From positions 1 to 64,000 of the forward strand of contig NZ_AOLQ01000065.1 of NCBI RefSeq assembly GCF_000337775.1: DNA of 64,000 nucleotides, given 5' to 3'. The DNA comes from Haloarcula vallismortis ATCC 29715. GTDB taxonomy: Archaea; Halobacteriota; Halobacteria; Halobacteriales; Haloarculaceae. Numbering within the stretch: position 1 is the first letter of the stretch; each line of letters opens with the position of its first letter. Positions 51,221 to 59,632 of the stretch are shown here, piece by piece. The notes beneath the pieces were generated by a model, which did not search any database, had not been told where the DNA came from, and saw only the letters and a list, made by a program, of their open reading frames with translations. A program made the position numbers and the translations under genes.

Positions 51221-51535
51221 TCATAAGTGCGGAAGCAGCGGGCTCGGCGTGAATTCGCCAAATACGGCCCCACGTGAGGGCCGCGGTAGATGTGACGCAT
51301 CGAGATCGCCGCTGAGATATTGCTGTCCGCGAGAAGTCAGCTCCCATGTGTCGTTATGCATCCGAGCTACCAGCCCGGCGTATTCGAGGTAGAGAAGCCG
51401 GTCGTTAACATGTCCCGGAGAGACCTGTTTGAACAGTTCTTGTGACATGATTTCTGGCGTCGACCAACGTTCACCCGACAGGTGGTCAAGTATCCGATCA
51501 TCCTCTCTTGTCATCCAGCGTGCGCTCTTTCTCAT
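51221..51535 (-). CDS. PhiH1-repressor-like winged-helix protein (104 aa)
   Basis: WMTREDDRILDHLSGERWST, then ILD-type helix-turn-helix and RLLYLEYAGLVARMHNDTWE with a TSRGQQYLSGDLD end: the pattern of the small winged-helix repressors first known from halophage phiH1. It overlaps the preceding minus-strand regulator by ATGA. The frame continues beyond its TGA for 25 codons of coding-like sequence (to 51,146). Confidence 0.75.
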   Translation of the reverse strand: MRKSARWMTREDDRILDHLSGERWSTPEIMSQELFKQVSPGHVNDRLLYLEYAGLVARMHNDTWELTSRGQQYLSGDLDASHLPRPSRGAVFGEFTPSPLLPHL

Positions 51536-51870
51536 TGTCTGTTACCCTGCGTTTCTGGTTCACTCGCACCTGCCGCACCATCGTCGCCCCCATTCGCATC
51601 AGGAACCTCATCGGGTTCGTCGACGTAAGTCGATATCTCCCCATCAAGGTAGCGTTCACCGCGCTCCGTGATCACGTAGACACCGTTCCCAAGGTGTTGA
51701 ATCAAACCGTGGTCTCGGAGCTTGGCGAGACGACGGGATATCTGCTGTTTCGAGACTCTAAAATATCCGGATTCATCGAGTTCTTTAGGAGTTACTGAAT
51801 CACGTTCTCTGGCGATTTCGAGGATACGATCATCCCAGATAGTCATCCAAGCCCCAGATCGCCTCATCAA
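51532..51870 (-). CDS. PhiH1-repressor-like winged-helix protein (112 aa)
   Basis: WMTIWDDRILEIARERDSVT, then RVSKQQISRRLAKLRDHGLI and VITERGERYLDGEIS, a full winged helix, with an acidic Asp/Gly-rich tail. First gene of a two-gene minus-strand unit near the integrase, where proviruses keep immunity genes. Likely represses the element. Confidence 0.78.
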   Translation of the reverse strand: MMRRSGAWMTIWDDRILEIARERDSVTPKELDESGYFRVSKQQISRRLAKLRDHGLIQHLGNGVYVITERGERYLDGEISTYVDEPDEVPDANGGDDGAAGASEPETQGNRQ

Positions 51871-52187
51871 ATACTATTCGATGGACTCGGCACCTGAATC
51901 CGGCGGATAGTACTATTAAGGAGTGCTTACTTACCAATTAGCCCGACCATAACATCTATAACATGGCAGGTTCATGTAGGGAGTAGGAACTACCACTGAG
52001 GTCTCTGAACGAATCTCAGTATCGTAATGGGTCTGCGCTGGCACGCAGACCCGAAAAGGTGGTTCCGTGGATGAAGGATGTACGAAACCAACGCGACGGG
52101 CCTTATCCCGGCCCGTAACGACAGTGAGGTATCGAAGCGTGATAAGTATGCGGTGACCAAGACAGCGAATGTCGGGGTGTTCCCGGC
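51871..52187. other. Non-coding region with ordered hairpins between divergent regulators
   Basis: Holds the divergent promoters. The stretch 52,029-52,052 is a perfect 9-bp hairpin (GGGTCTGCG / CGCAGACCC, loop CTGGCA), and 52,096-52,116 a 7-bp hairpin (ACGGGCC / GGCCCGT). An AT-rich segment at 51,908-51,965 could carry promoters in both directions. A structured RNA or antisense regulator is possible; no reading frame is convincing. Confidence 0.45.
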
Positions 52188-52460
52188 ATGAGCGCTGATG
52201 TGAACTTCGACGATGTCTCGATAGTGAAGTCGTCGAAGTACCGCGAGGCAGTAGTGCGGGAATTGGCGGAAGGTCCCGCAACGCCGTCGGAAATCGCGGA
52301 GGCGGTTCACGAGGAAATCGCGCATATCTCTCGTGCGCTGAACGAGATGCGCGAGGATGACCTCGTGGAGCTGCTGGTGTCTGAAGACCGTAAGAAGGGG
52401 AGAATATACGGTCTGACGGACGGCGGCGAAAAAGTCCAGTCGTACCTCTCGGACCGATGA
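52188..52460 (+). CDS. Winged-helix regulator, MarR/ArsR-like (90 aa)
   Basis: KSSKYREAVVRELAEGPATP, followed by SEIAEAVHEEIAHISRALNE and a wing KKGRIYGLTDGGEKVQ, is a typical small winged-helix domain of haloarchaeal regulators. Start overlaps nothing upstream; stop overlaps the next gene by ATGA. May control integrase expression. Confidence 0.75.
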   Translation: MSADVNFDDVSIVKSSKYREAVVRELAEGPATPSEIAEAVHEEIAHISRALNEMREDDLVELLVSEDRKKGRIYGLTDGGEKVQSYLSDR

Positions 52461-52648
52461 ACGTCGGGCCGGATATCGACTCGGTCGGCGTCTCAGATGG
52501 CCAGGGCGAGTCGTGGGCCGACGCGGCCCGCCGACTGCGTGGCGAGTCCGAGGGTAAACACGAGTGCGTCTGCGGAGCGGCGTATCACTCTCGCAAGGCA
52601 GCACTGCGATGCTGCTCGGAAAGGTTCGGGCAGGGGGCGAACTTGTGA
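52457..52648 (+). CDS. Small zinc-type protein (63 aa)
   Basis: ESEGKHECVCGAAYHSRKAA with a later LRCCSERFG looks like a CxC...CC finger. Overlaps the integrase start by GTGA. Confidence 0.5.
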   Translation: MNVGPDIDSVGVSDGQGESWADAARRLRGESEGKHECVCGAAYHSRKAALRCCSERFGQGANL

Positions 52649-53685
52649 CGGCCCCAGTCGAGAACCCCAGCGAACTGTCGGTGCGTGAGGTGTACGAGAT
52701 GTTCCTCGACGCCAAGAAGCTGGACTACACCGACGAAACGCTTCGAGATTACGAGACGCGCCTTCGGCAGTTCGTCGAATGGGCCGAAGACCAGGACTCA
52801 ATCGGGTCTATCGGCGATATCACTGGTTGGCATCTGGAACAGTTCAAGCTGTTCCGGCAGGGGCAGGATCTCGCGCCAACCACGGTGAAGGGGCAAATGA
52901 CCTCGCTCCGCGTGTGGCTGGGATACGCTGCTGATATCGAAGCCGTCGACGACATGCTTTCCCACAAGGTCAATGTCCCGAAGCTGGACCAGAGCGATGA
53001 AACCAACGATACGATGCTTGAGGCGGACGATGCGCGAGCCCTAATCAACCACTACCGGAACTCGAAGGTGAAGTATGCGAGCCAGCGCCACGTTGTGCTG
53101 GAACTGTTCTGGTTCACCGGTGCCCGCCTCGGAGCGATTCATTCGCTTGACGTGTCGGACTATCAGCCGGACGAACAACTCGTGTGGTTCCGACACCATC
53201 CGGAGTCGACACCGCTCAAGAAGAAAGAGGATGGCGAGCGACCGGTTGGATTGCCGGCTGAAACCTGCGAGGTTATCGACACCTATCTCGCAGAAGTTCG
53301 GACTGACAAGCGAGACGACAGCGGTCGGAGGCCGCTGCTGTGTGGGCGGCAGGGACGACCGGCCGCCTCAACGATTCAGAATTGGGTGTACCACGCCACG
53401 GTGCCGTGTATCGCGTCGCCTTGTCCTCACGGGAAGGAAGCACGGTCGTGCGAGTGGACTCAAAGAAAGAACGCGAGTCAGTGCCCATCGTCCCGATCTC
53501 CTCACCAGATCCGAACGGGGTCGATCACGTGGCAACTGAACTCTGGATTGTCTTTTGAGGCCGTGGGCGAGCGGGTCAACAGCGACCCGGACACTCTCCG
53601 GCGCTACTACGACAAGGCGAGCGATGTCGAGAAACTGGAACAGCGACGACGTGCGTTCGTCGACCAACTGGAGTTAGAAGAATGA
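52645..53685 (+). CDS. Tyrosine integrase of the element (346 aa)
   Basis: An N-terminal SAM-like core-binding domain (about residues 11-100; SVREVYEMFLDAKKLDYTDE) is followed by the catalytic domain. That has R161 (WFTGARLGAIHSL), H287 and R290 (SPHQIRTGSITWQL) and Y321 or Y322 (TLRRYYDKA). A GTG start at 52,645 sits in a GTGA overlap with the previous gene and gives the standard length; upstream ATGs would shift into that gene. It is placed 70 bases before attR, so it should carry out integration into tRNA-Trp. Confidence 0.92.
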   Translation: MTAPVENPSELSVREVYEMFLDAKKLDYTDETLRDYETRLRQFVEWAEDQDSIGSIGDITGWHLEQFKLFRQGQDLAPTTVKGQMTSLRVWLGYAADIEAVDDMLSHKVNVPKLDQSDETNDTMLEADDARALINHYRNSKVKYASQRHVVLELFWFTGARLGAIHSLDVSDYQPDEQLVWFRHHPESTPLKKKEDGERPVGLPAETCEVIDTYLAEVRTDKRDDSGRRPLLCGRQGRPAASTIQNWVYHATVPCIASPCPHGKEARSCEWTQRKNASQCPSSRSPHQIRTGSITWQLNSGLSFEAVGERVNSDPDTLRRYYDKASDVEKLEQRRRAFVDQLELEE

Positions 53686-53724
53686 CAGGTATCAACACAA
53701 TCAGTCGTTCAGTCGCATCGTTGA

Positions 53725-53759
53725 AGGGTAATATCCGGCCGCCGTCTGCTGATTACCCT
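53725..53759. repeat. Inverted repeat overlapping attR
   Basis: AGGGTAAT (53,725-53,732) and ATTACCCT (53,752-53,759) are exact inverted copies; the second runs into the att core. It may be an integrase arm-type site or a transcription stop for the integrase gene. Confidence 0.45.
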
Positions 53760-53769
53760 CCGACCCCAT
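53756..53769 (+). repeat. attR, 14-bp core
   Basis: Exact copy of the tRNA-Trp 3' end at 25,283-25,296. The sequence upstream does not form a second tRNA, so this is the right border of the element. Confidence 0.88.
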
Positions 53770-54076
53770 TTCCTGCGGCGAGCTACAACGCGAGCGGCAG
53801 AACTGTTGCGAGGCGGATTTGAGCCACGCGAGACGAACGAAGTGGCTCCCGCAGTCGGGTGGAAATCCTCCCGATTGCATGTTATTACTCTTCCAGACCA
53901 GTCTGTTCGTTTGTTCTTACCGTAGTCGTACGTCTAAACCCCTTCAAATCTGGTTTCAAAAACGCTCTTGAGGTAGCCAGAGTGTTCAGGACACGGCCCC
54001 GAGTCGGCGTTGGGTTTGAGAGGGCAACACTGCCGAAGTCCAATGAGTTTACTTCATGGCGGCAATCTGCCCACGC
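53770..54076. other. Intergenic region right of the element
   Basis: About 300 bases without a credible gene. A 7-bp inverted repeat GAGCCAC / GTGGCTC lies near 53,821-53,848. It is probably old host intergenic sequence plus the promoter of the carbonic anhydrase gene. Confidence 0.4.
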
Positions 54077-54757
54077 ATGAGCCAGTTATTACGTGATTTA
54101 CTTGCCGGAAACGCCGATCACGCGGCGGCGTTCCGGGACCGGTTCGACAACGTCCAAAACTCCCAAACCCCCGATGCTGTCACGGTCTGTTGCTCTGACT
54201 CGCGGGTCCTTCAGGACCATTTGTGGGGCAACAGCGAGCCGGGGCATCTCTTTACCTGCAGTAATATCGGAAACCGAGTCATCCAGCGGACCGCGTCCGG
54301 CGAGGCGGTCTCGGGTGATGTGTTGTATCCCATCGCGCATACGATGACTGAAACGGCCGTCGTTATCGGGCACACCGGCTGTGGTGCGGTGACGGCGACG
54401 TATGACGACCTGACCGACGGCCTTGATGAGCCGGCTGGTATCGAGCACTGTCTCGGCGTGCTCAAGCCACACCTCGAACCGGCGCTGGAACACCTCCCCG
54501 GGGACATCGAGCGGGCGGCGGCGATCAACCGACTCGTCGAGTACAACGTCGACAGACAGGTCGAGTTCCTCTCCAGCAGCGACGACGTTCCCGACGCTGT
54601 CGACGTGTTCGGTGTCGTCTACGATTTTCAGGACGTATACGGCGGTCAACGGGGGGAAGTCCACGTCATCAATATCGACGGTGAAACCGACGTCGACGCG
54701 CTCCGTGCGGCCCATCCCGACATCGAATCGCGGATCAACCGTCTCTGGGAGTACTAG
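54077..54757 (+). CDS. Beta-class carbonic anhydrase
   Basis: A 226-aa cytoplasmic enzyme interconverting carbon dioxide and bicarbonate. Zinc ligands are C39 (with catalytic D41 and R43 in CCSDSRV), H99 and C102 (IGHTGCGAV). ATG at 54,077 (MSQLLRDLLAGN) is favoured over 54,056. The C-terminal strand GQRGEVHVINIDGE matches the family end. Converges with the minus-strand chorismate mutase gene without overlap. Confidence 0.93.
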   Translation: MSQLLRDLLAGNADHAAAFRDRFDNVQNSQTPDAVTVCCSDSRVLQDHLWGNSEPGHLFTCSNIGNRVIQRTASGEAVSGDVLYPIAHTMTETAVVIGHTGCGAVTATYDDLTDGLDEPAGIEHCLGVLKPHLEPALEHLPGDIERAAAINRLVEYNVDRQVEFLSSSDDVPDAVDVFGVVYDFQDVYGGQRGEVHVINIDGETDVDALRAAHPDIESRINRLWEY

Positions 54758-55051
54758 CTACCGACTCTCTCTTTGCTCGACCTTGTTCAGTTCAATCAGC
54801 AGCCGGAAGATCGCTTTCACGAGGTTCGCATCGACATCGAACTGCTCCGCGTTGTCCCCGGCGCGGTCCATCACGGCCTGTTCCTGCTGTTCGTCGGTCG
54901 TCGGCAGGCCCTTCTCGTCTTTGACCTGTGCGATGGTGTCGGCCACGTAGGTCCGCTGTGCGATCTTCTCGACGATCTCGCGGTCGATAGTCCGGATTTC
55001 GTCGCGCAGTTCGTCCAGCGACATGTCCTCTGGGTTCGGGTCTGTACTCAT
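54758..55051 (-). CDS. Chorismate mutase (AroQ class)
   Basis: A 97-aa all-helical enzyme converting chorismate to prephenate, in phenylalanine and tyrosine synthesis. The typical first helix MSLDELRDEIRTIDREIVEK is followed by QRTYVADTIAQVKDEKGLPT. The start codon overlaps the stop of the shikimate kinase gene by 4 bases, so both lie in one operon of aromatic biosynthesis. Confidence 0.92.
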   Translation of the reverse strand: MSTDPNPEDMSLDELRDEIRTIDREIVEKIAQRTYVADTIAQVKDEKGLPTTDEQQEQAVMDRAGDNAEQFDVDANLVKAIFRLLIELNKVEQRESR

Positions 55052-55926
55052 ACTGTGTGTGTTCCCTCGGTCTGTGTCGTCGTCAGCCATGTCTCCCCGG
55101 GTCGCTCGTCCCAGGCGTCCTGTACAGCTTCGAGTGCCGCTCGCTCGCCGACGGCGGTAAAGGACGGCCCCGTCCCGGACAGCGAGACGCCCTCGACGTG
55201 CTGGAGCGCGTCGAGTACGGGGTCCGTCTCGAAATCCAGCGCGGCCGAGAACGCGAGGCCGTTGACCGTCATCGCCCGTTGATAGTCGCCGTCGAGCGCG
55301 AGGTCCTCGACGAGGCGGGCCATCGGTGCGATCTGCCGGCAGCGCTCGACATCCGCGTCGGCGCTGAACGACTGTTCCGGCGGTGTCCAGACGAGCACGT
55401 CCCAGTCGATCTCCTCGCGGGCCAGGAGCGCGTCGTCCTCGTTGTCGGTGACGGTGACGCCGCCAAGCATCGACGCCGACGCGTCATCGAAGGCCCCGGT
55501 GACGGTGACGCCCACGTCGCGAGCGGCCATGACGCCGAGGCGAGCCATGTCCTCACGGCTCATCCGCTCGGTCGCGTCGAGCGCATCGAGCGTCGCCATG
55601 ACGGTCGCGTTCGCGGCCGCGCTGGAGCTTTTGAGTCCCGAGGCCATCGGGACCTCGCTCTCGGTGCGGACGGTTCCGCCAGAAACCGCCGGGACGCCCA
55701 CGTTCTGTGGGCCACCGTGGGCGTCGATAACGTACTCGACACAGCGCTCGATGAGCCGCGTGTCGGCGTCGGGCGCACCGTCCACCTCGCCGGTGACGCT
55801 GTCGGTCTCTGTGGTGAGCGTGACGGTCGCTGTCGTGTACTCGTCGATAGCAAACGCCGCGCCGCGGCCGGTCGCGAGCGCGTTAAGCACCGTCCCCGCT
55901 GCGGGCGCTGCTGCCTTCCCTTCCAT
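55048..55926 (-). CDS. aroK: Archaeal shikimate kinase (GHMP kinase family)
   Basis: A 292-aa kinase phosphorylating shikimate. Unlike the bacterial P-loop enzyme, this is the archaeal GHMP type, with the phosphate-binding motif VPMASGLKSSSAAANATVMA (about residues 88-107). A C-terminal LSGTGPSFTAVGE follows. ATG 55,926 (MEGKAAAPAAGT) is chosen since the upstream frame has no family-like sequence. Operon with chorismate mutase supports the role. Confidence 0.93.
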   Translation of the reverse strand: MEGKAAAPAAGTVLNALATGRGAAFAIDEYTTATVTLTTETDSVTGEVDGAPDADTRLIERCVEYVIDAHGGPQNVGVPAVSGGTVRTESEVPMASGLKSSSAAANATVMATLDALDATERMSREDMARLGVMAARDVGVTVTGAFDDASASMLGGVTVTDNEDDALLAREEIDWDVLVWTPPEQSFSADADVERCRQIAPMARLVEDLALDGDYQRAMTVNGLAFSAALDFETDPVLDALQHVEGVSLSGTGPSFTAVGERAALEAVQDAWDERPGETWLTTTQTEGTHTV

Positions 55927-56066
55927 CGACCTGTACTCCCGCGTGGACCTATTTACTAACTGCGATACCCCTGTACGGTCACGGTGGCCGTCACAGCCGA
56001 AGCGATTGTGTCCCAGTAAGACGGGCAACACTATACCGGTCAGTTCGAAGGAAACAGCAACAAGGC

Positions 56067-56504
56067 ATGCGCATCGGGAATGCACTCCGGGGACTCACGG
56101 CAGGCATCGCGGTTCTGGGCTACGTCAGCTTGTTTCTGTTGTTGCAGGTCCGGGCGGCCCCAGTGTCGGCGCTGGCGGGGATTGGGGCGCTTGCTACTGC
56201 TGCACTTGCCGTCGCGGGCGGACGGCCCGCAGTTCGCCAGCTCCTTGGCCGCGGGCCGCCATCTCAGGAGGACACGCCTAGATGGTGGCTCGCCCGTCTC
56301 GAACCCGCTGTCGAGGACAGCTGGAACACGTACGCGGACTTGGTGTTGACAGTCGGGCTCTGGGCACTCAGCGTCGGGTCCTTCGACGGACTCATAACGT
56401 ATTCCGGCGACGACCCGCTGTTTGGCCTCGCTATTATCGGGTTCCTGTCGATGGTCTGTGGCCTCATCTCGCTCGGGTTTCTCATCGATTCGAGATACGA
56501 GTGA
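56067..56504 (+). CDS. Membrane protein, four helices (145 aa)
   Basis: Hydrophobic segments at about residues 8-28, 30-50, 88-108 and 115-140 around a short soluble loop (RGPPSQEDTPRWWLARLEPA). Conserved-looking haloarchaeal protein of unknown function, divergent from aroK. Confidence 0.6.
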   Translation: MRIGNALRGLTAGIAVLGYVSLFLLLQVRAAPVSALAGIGALATAALAVAGGRPAVRQLLGRGPPSQEDTPRWWLARLEPAVEDSWNTYADLVLTVGLWALSVGSFDGLITYSGDDPLFGLAIIGFLSMVCGLISLGFLIDSRYE

Positions 56505-56526
56505 ATTTGAGCGGTACGGACTCGAC

Positions 56527-56661
56527 TCAGGCCGGGAACAGGAGGTACGGGATAATAAACAGCAACAGGAACATGAACAGGAGGATGATGCCATAGCCGG
56601 CGAGCGTCCCGGCGGCTGTCAGCCACGCCGGATGGTCGAACTGCCCGGGTAGGTGTGCCAT
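56527..56661 (-). CDS. Single-helix membrane microprotein (44 aa)
   Basis: A short minus-strand frame starting MAHLPGQFDHPAWLTAAGTL, then a continuous membrane helix (GYGIILLFMFLLLFIIPYLL) and stop. The sequence is a perfect single-span peptide with haloarchaeal codon use; such peptides are typical small subunits or regulators. Converges with the 56,067 gene. Confidence 0.6.
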   Translation of the reverse strand: MAHLPGQFDHPAWLTAAGTLAGYGIILLFMFLLLFIIPYLLFPA

Positions 56662-56792
56662 ACCGGGGGATTCAGTCGGGGACAGTATATTGCTTTGGGA
56701 ACAGACGGTACCTACGGGACGAACTGCCGCAGTTTTCGGCCAATAATTGAGAACGGTAGCCTTTCAACCGTCGGTTCAGTACACTGGTAAAA

Positions 56793-57476
56793 ATGTATAT
56801 CGTCATCGTCGGCGCTGGTGATATCGGGTCGCCGCTGCTCGAAATTGCGACAGCGGGCGGCAACGAAGTCGTCGTCATTGAACGGAACGAAGAGCGGGCG
56901 GAACGCGCATCGAGACAGTACGACTGTCTCGTTATCAACGACGATGCGACGTCGAAGGACACGCTGGAGGACGCCGGTGCGGACCGTGCAGACGCGCTCA
57001 TCTCGACAACCGATCAGGACGCGACGAACATCATGGTCTGTCTGCTGGCACAGGAACTGGAAGTGCCGGATATCGTCTCTGTCGTCCACAACCCAGAGCA
57101 CATGAACGTGTTCCGCCAGATCGGCGTCAACACGATGCAGAACCCACAGCGGCTCATCGCCGAGTACCTCTACCGGGCTGTCAAGCGGCCGTCTATCGTC
57201 GATTTCATGCGTATCGGCGACGAGGCGGAAGTGTTCGAAATAACGGTCACGCCGGGCGCGCCAATTGCGGGCAAAACGCTGCAGGAGGCCAACGAAGAGG
57301 GGCTTATCGGCGGTCAGACGCTCATCGTGGCCATCGAGCGCAACGGTGACGGCGACCCGATAACGCCCCGTGGCGATACGCGTATCGAGGCCGACGACTT
57401 GCTCACGGTCTACTCGGGCGAAGGGGCGACACCGGAAGTGACCGATATCTTCGGTCACTCCGAGGACCACAGCTGA
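56793..57476 (+). CDS. trkA: Potassium uptake regulator TrkA (RCK domains)
   Basis: A 227-aa cytosolic subunit that gates the potassium channel protein. N-terminal Rossmann fold MYIVIVGAGDIGSPLLEIAT with the NAD-binding GAGDIG; the C-terminal TrkA_C domain contains GAPIAGKTLQEANEEGLIGG. It is directly followed by the TrkH gene with a single-base gap, so the two should form one complex. Confidence 0.92.
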   Translation: MYIVIVGAGDIGSPLLEIATAGGNEVVVIERNEERAERASRQYDCLVINDDATSKDTLEDAGADRADALISTTDQDATNIMVCLLAQELEVPDIVSVVHNPEHMNVFRQIGVNTMQNPQRLIAEYLYRAVKRPSIVDFMRIGDEAEVFEITVTPGAPIAGKTLQEANEEGLIGGQTLIVAIERNGDGDPITPRGDTRIEADDLLTVYSGEGATPEVTDIFGHSEDHS

Positions 57477-57477
57477 T

Positions 57478-59172
57478 ATGTCACGGCGGAACGACGGGCT
57501 GTTCCCGGCGGATATCCGGACCATCGCCCGCGACATCGGTTCCCTCTTGCTGATGGAGGCCGGGTTGATGACGATCACGGCCGTTATCGCACTGGGCTTT
57601 CGGGAGTTCTACGCCGCTCTGGGATTCTTCACTGCGGCCGGGATGACCGCCGCCGTCGGGGGCCTCGCAAACCGTGGGTTCACCGACGCACCGGCCCCAC
57701 AGATGAAACACGGGATGGTCATCGCCGCCGGCGGGTGGCTGATGGTGGCCACGTTCGGGGCGATACCGTTCCTGTTGACCGCCTGGTTCACGCCGCCTGC
57801 CGTCATGGACACGTTCGTTCCAGTCGGGACGGACACGAGTACGTGGGAGCCAATCAGGGTCGGCGGCACGACGACGCTCTCCAGTCTGGCGTACTTCCGG
57901 AACCCGTTGCACGCCTTCTTCGAGAGCATGAGCGGGTGGACCGGGAGCGGCCTGACGATGGCGATCCACGAGCCCTCGCTGCCGCGCGCAGTCCAGTGGT
58001 GGCGGTCGTTCATCCAGTACGTCGGCGGCGTCGGCGTCATCGTCCTGACCGTCTCCATTCTGTCACGGCCCGGGAGCGGCAGTTACGCGCTCTACCAGAG
58101 CGAGGCCCGCGATGAGAAAATCCATCCGAGCGTCGTCTCCACCGTCCGAACGGTCTGGAAACTCGTCGTCGGTTACACAGTGCTCTCGTTCGCCCTTCTG
58201 TTCGGGGCCATCCTCGCAAGCGACAGCGCGTACGCCGAGTCCCTCCCAGTATGGGAGGCCGCATGGCAGGCGCTCAACCACGCCATGACCGGCCTCACGA
58301 CCGGCGGGTTCTCTGTCACGGACAACTCGATTGCGACGTACAACTCACCACTCGTCGAGACCGTCCTGCTGCCGATTATGATTCTGGGCGCGGTTGCGTT
58401 CCCGGTCCACTACGTCGTCCTGCACGACCGGCAGGTGCGCGAACTGGTGTCGGACCTGCAGACCCGCTGGCTGTTCATCCTGCTTGCACTCGGTGTCGTC
58501 GGTCTCTCCGCACAGAACGTGTGGTCCGTGCCCGCGACGACTGAGGCGTTTGCCACTCAGTCGGTCCTGCCGTTTTCGGTGCCGATGCTCGACGCCGCAC
58601 AGCTCGATGCGGTCCGGGACTCGACGTTCCAGTGGGTCAGCGCCCTCAGCTGTACCGGCTTCCAGTCGGCACCAATCGGTCGCTGGCTGGCCGGCGGTAA
58701 GGTGCTCGTGGCCGGCGCGATGGTGCTTGGCGGCGCCGCGGGGTCCACTGTTGGCGGCATCAAAATCATCCGAGGGTACACCATCGTTTGCGGTATCGTC
58801 TGGCAGTTCTCCCGAGTGTTCCTCCCGACAAACGCGGTGATTACGGCCCGCATCGGCGACCGGACGCTTGACCGCGAGTCGATGGAGCGGGAGTTCAGCG
58901 AAGCGGCCATCGTTACGCTGCTGTGGCTCATCATTCTCGTCACCAGTAGTATCGTGCTCACCAACGTCGCGGGCCCGGCGTTTGGCTACGCCGACGCCCT
59001 GTTCGAGGTCGCCAGCGCACAGGGGAACGTCGGCCTCTCTTCAGGTATCACCGGCCCGTCGATGTCCCCGCTTGCAGAGGGGATGTTCGTCCTCAACATG
59101 TGGGTCGGCCGGCTAGAGATAATCCCGATACTCGTGTTCATCCGCGCCGGGCTGTACGGTCTGGACCCGTAG
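57478..59172 (+). CDS. trkH: Potassium transporter TrkH/KtrB-type (564 aa)
   Basis: Membrane pore with eight or more helices and the repeated pore-loop signatures: FFESMSGWTGSGLTM, MTGLTTGGFSVTDNS, SALSCTGFQSAPIGR, and VASAQGNVGLSSGIT. These are the four P-loops, each with a central Gly. Together with TrkA next door it mediates potassium uptake, needed for salt-in osmotic balance. Its end is well separated from the following gene. Confidence 0.93.
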   Translation: MSRRNDGLFPADIRTIARDIGSLLLMEAGLMTITAVIALGFREFYAALGFFTAAGMTAAVGGLANRGFTDAPAPQMKHGMVIAAGGWLMVATFGAIPFLLTAWFTPPAVMDTFVPVGTDTSTWEPIRVGGTTTLSSLAYFRNPLHAFFESMSGWTGSGLTMAIHEPSLPRAVQWWRSFIQYVGGVGVIVLTVSILSRPGSGSYALYQSEARDEKIHPSVVSTVRTVWKLVVGYTVLSFALLFGAILASDSAYAESLPVWEAAWQALNHAMTGLTTGGFSVTDNSIATYNSPLVETVLLPIMILGAVAFPVHYVVLHDRQVRELVSDLQTRWLFILLALGVVGLSAQNVWSVPATTEAFATQSVLPFSVPMLDAAQLDAVRDSTFQWVSALSCTGFQSAPIGRWLAGGKVLVAGAMVLGGAAGSTVGGIKIIRGYTIVCGIVWQFSRVFLPTNAVITARIGDRTLDRESMEREFSEAAIVTLLWLIILVTSSIVLTNVAGPAFGYADALFEVASAQGNVGLSSGITGPSMSPLAEGMFVLNMWVGRLEIIPILVFIRAGLYGLDP

Positions 59173-59195
59173 TTGCGTGTTCGCCCTGTTTCCAC

Positions 59196-59552
59196 TCACT
59201 CGTCATCGGAATACACATCTCCGAGGAACATCCAGTGTACCCGCTTCCCGCCCTCTGGACGGGACTCCTCTTTGACATGGTAGAGATACGGACCGTGCGG
59301 ACAGTCGTCACAGCCCTCGGTGCAGGTCGTTCGCTTCACAACCTCAGTGTAGCCGTCACGTTTGGTTGCCCGGAGAATCTCCTCGTTGGGCCCGGGCTCT
59401 ACTGGCGACGCCGTCTCATGGTGGAACTGCAGCAGTTCCTGTGCGTAGATGATGGCATTGCGGAGTTCGTCCGGCGTGCACTGTGATAGTTCCGTAGCCA
59501 GTTCCGCTGGGACCCCCGCAGGCGGCGTCGGCTCGTCAGAAGGACTTGGCAT
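59196..59552 (-). CDS. Small conserved haloarchaeal protein with cysteine cluster (118 aa)
   Basis: Polar protein with CTPDELRNAIIYAQELLQFH and a cysteine cluster TTCTEGCDDCPHGPYLYHVK, which may bind a metal. ATG 59,552 is followed by a disordered-like Pro-rich stretch. Located between two TrkH genes but without visible link. Family not named. Confidence 0.55.
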   Translation of the reverse strand: MPSPSDEPTPPAGVPAELATELSQCTPDELRNAIIYAQELLQFHHETASPVEPGPNEEILRATKRDGYTEVVKRTTCTEGCDDCPHGPYLYHVKEESRPEGGKRVHWMFLGDVYSDDE

Positions 59553-59632
59553 ACTGAGACGTTCGTCAGGACAGCATATAATTAGTCCGCCAGACACGGT
59601 GGGAGACGTTCCGAGCGAAACGAACGCCGCTG

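Larger units (their letters stand above)
25283..53769 (+). mobile_element. Integrated provirus-like or plasmid-like element in tRNA-Trp
   Basis: About 28.5 kb lies between two exact 14-bp copies of the tRNA-Trp 3' end. It contains a tyrosine integrase beside the right end, repressor-like genes next to it, and dozens of tiny overlapping genes unlike the host flanks. A long plus-strand operon encodes surface proteins, membrane proteins and an ATPase. No tailed-virus head or terminase genes, relaxase or recognisable replication protein was found. A 4.5-kb transposon is nested at 46,628-51,136. Read as a membrane-vesicle virus, vesicle plasmid or integrative element; the exact class is open. Confidence 0.88.

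Noticed and set aside
53770-54076. A tRNA remnant or second attachment site right of attR
   Set aside because: A short T-arm-like GGAAATCCTCC near 53,860 does not extend to a cloverleaf.
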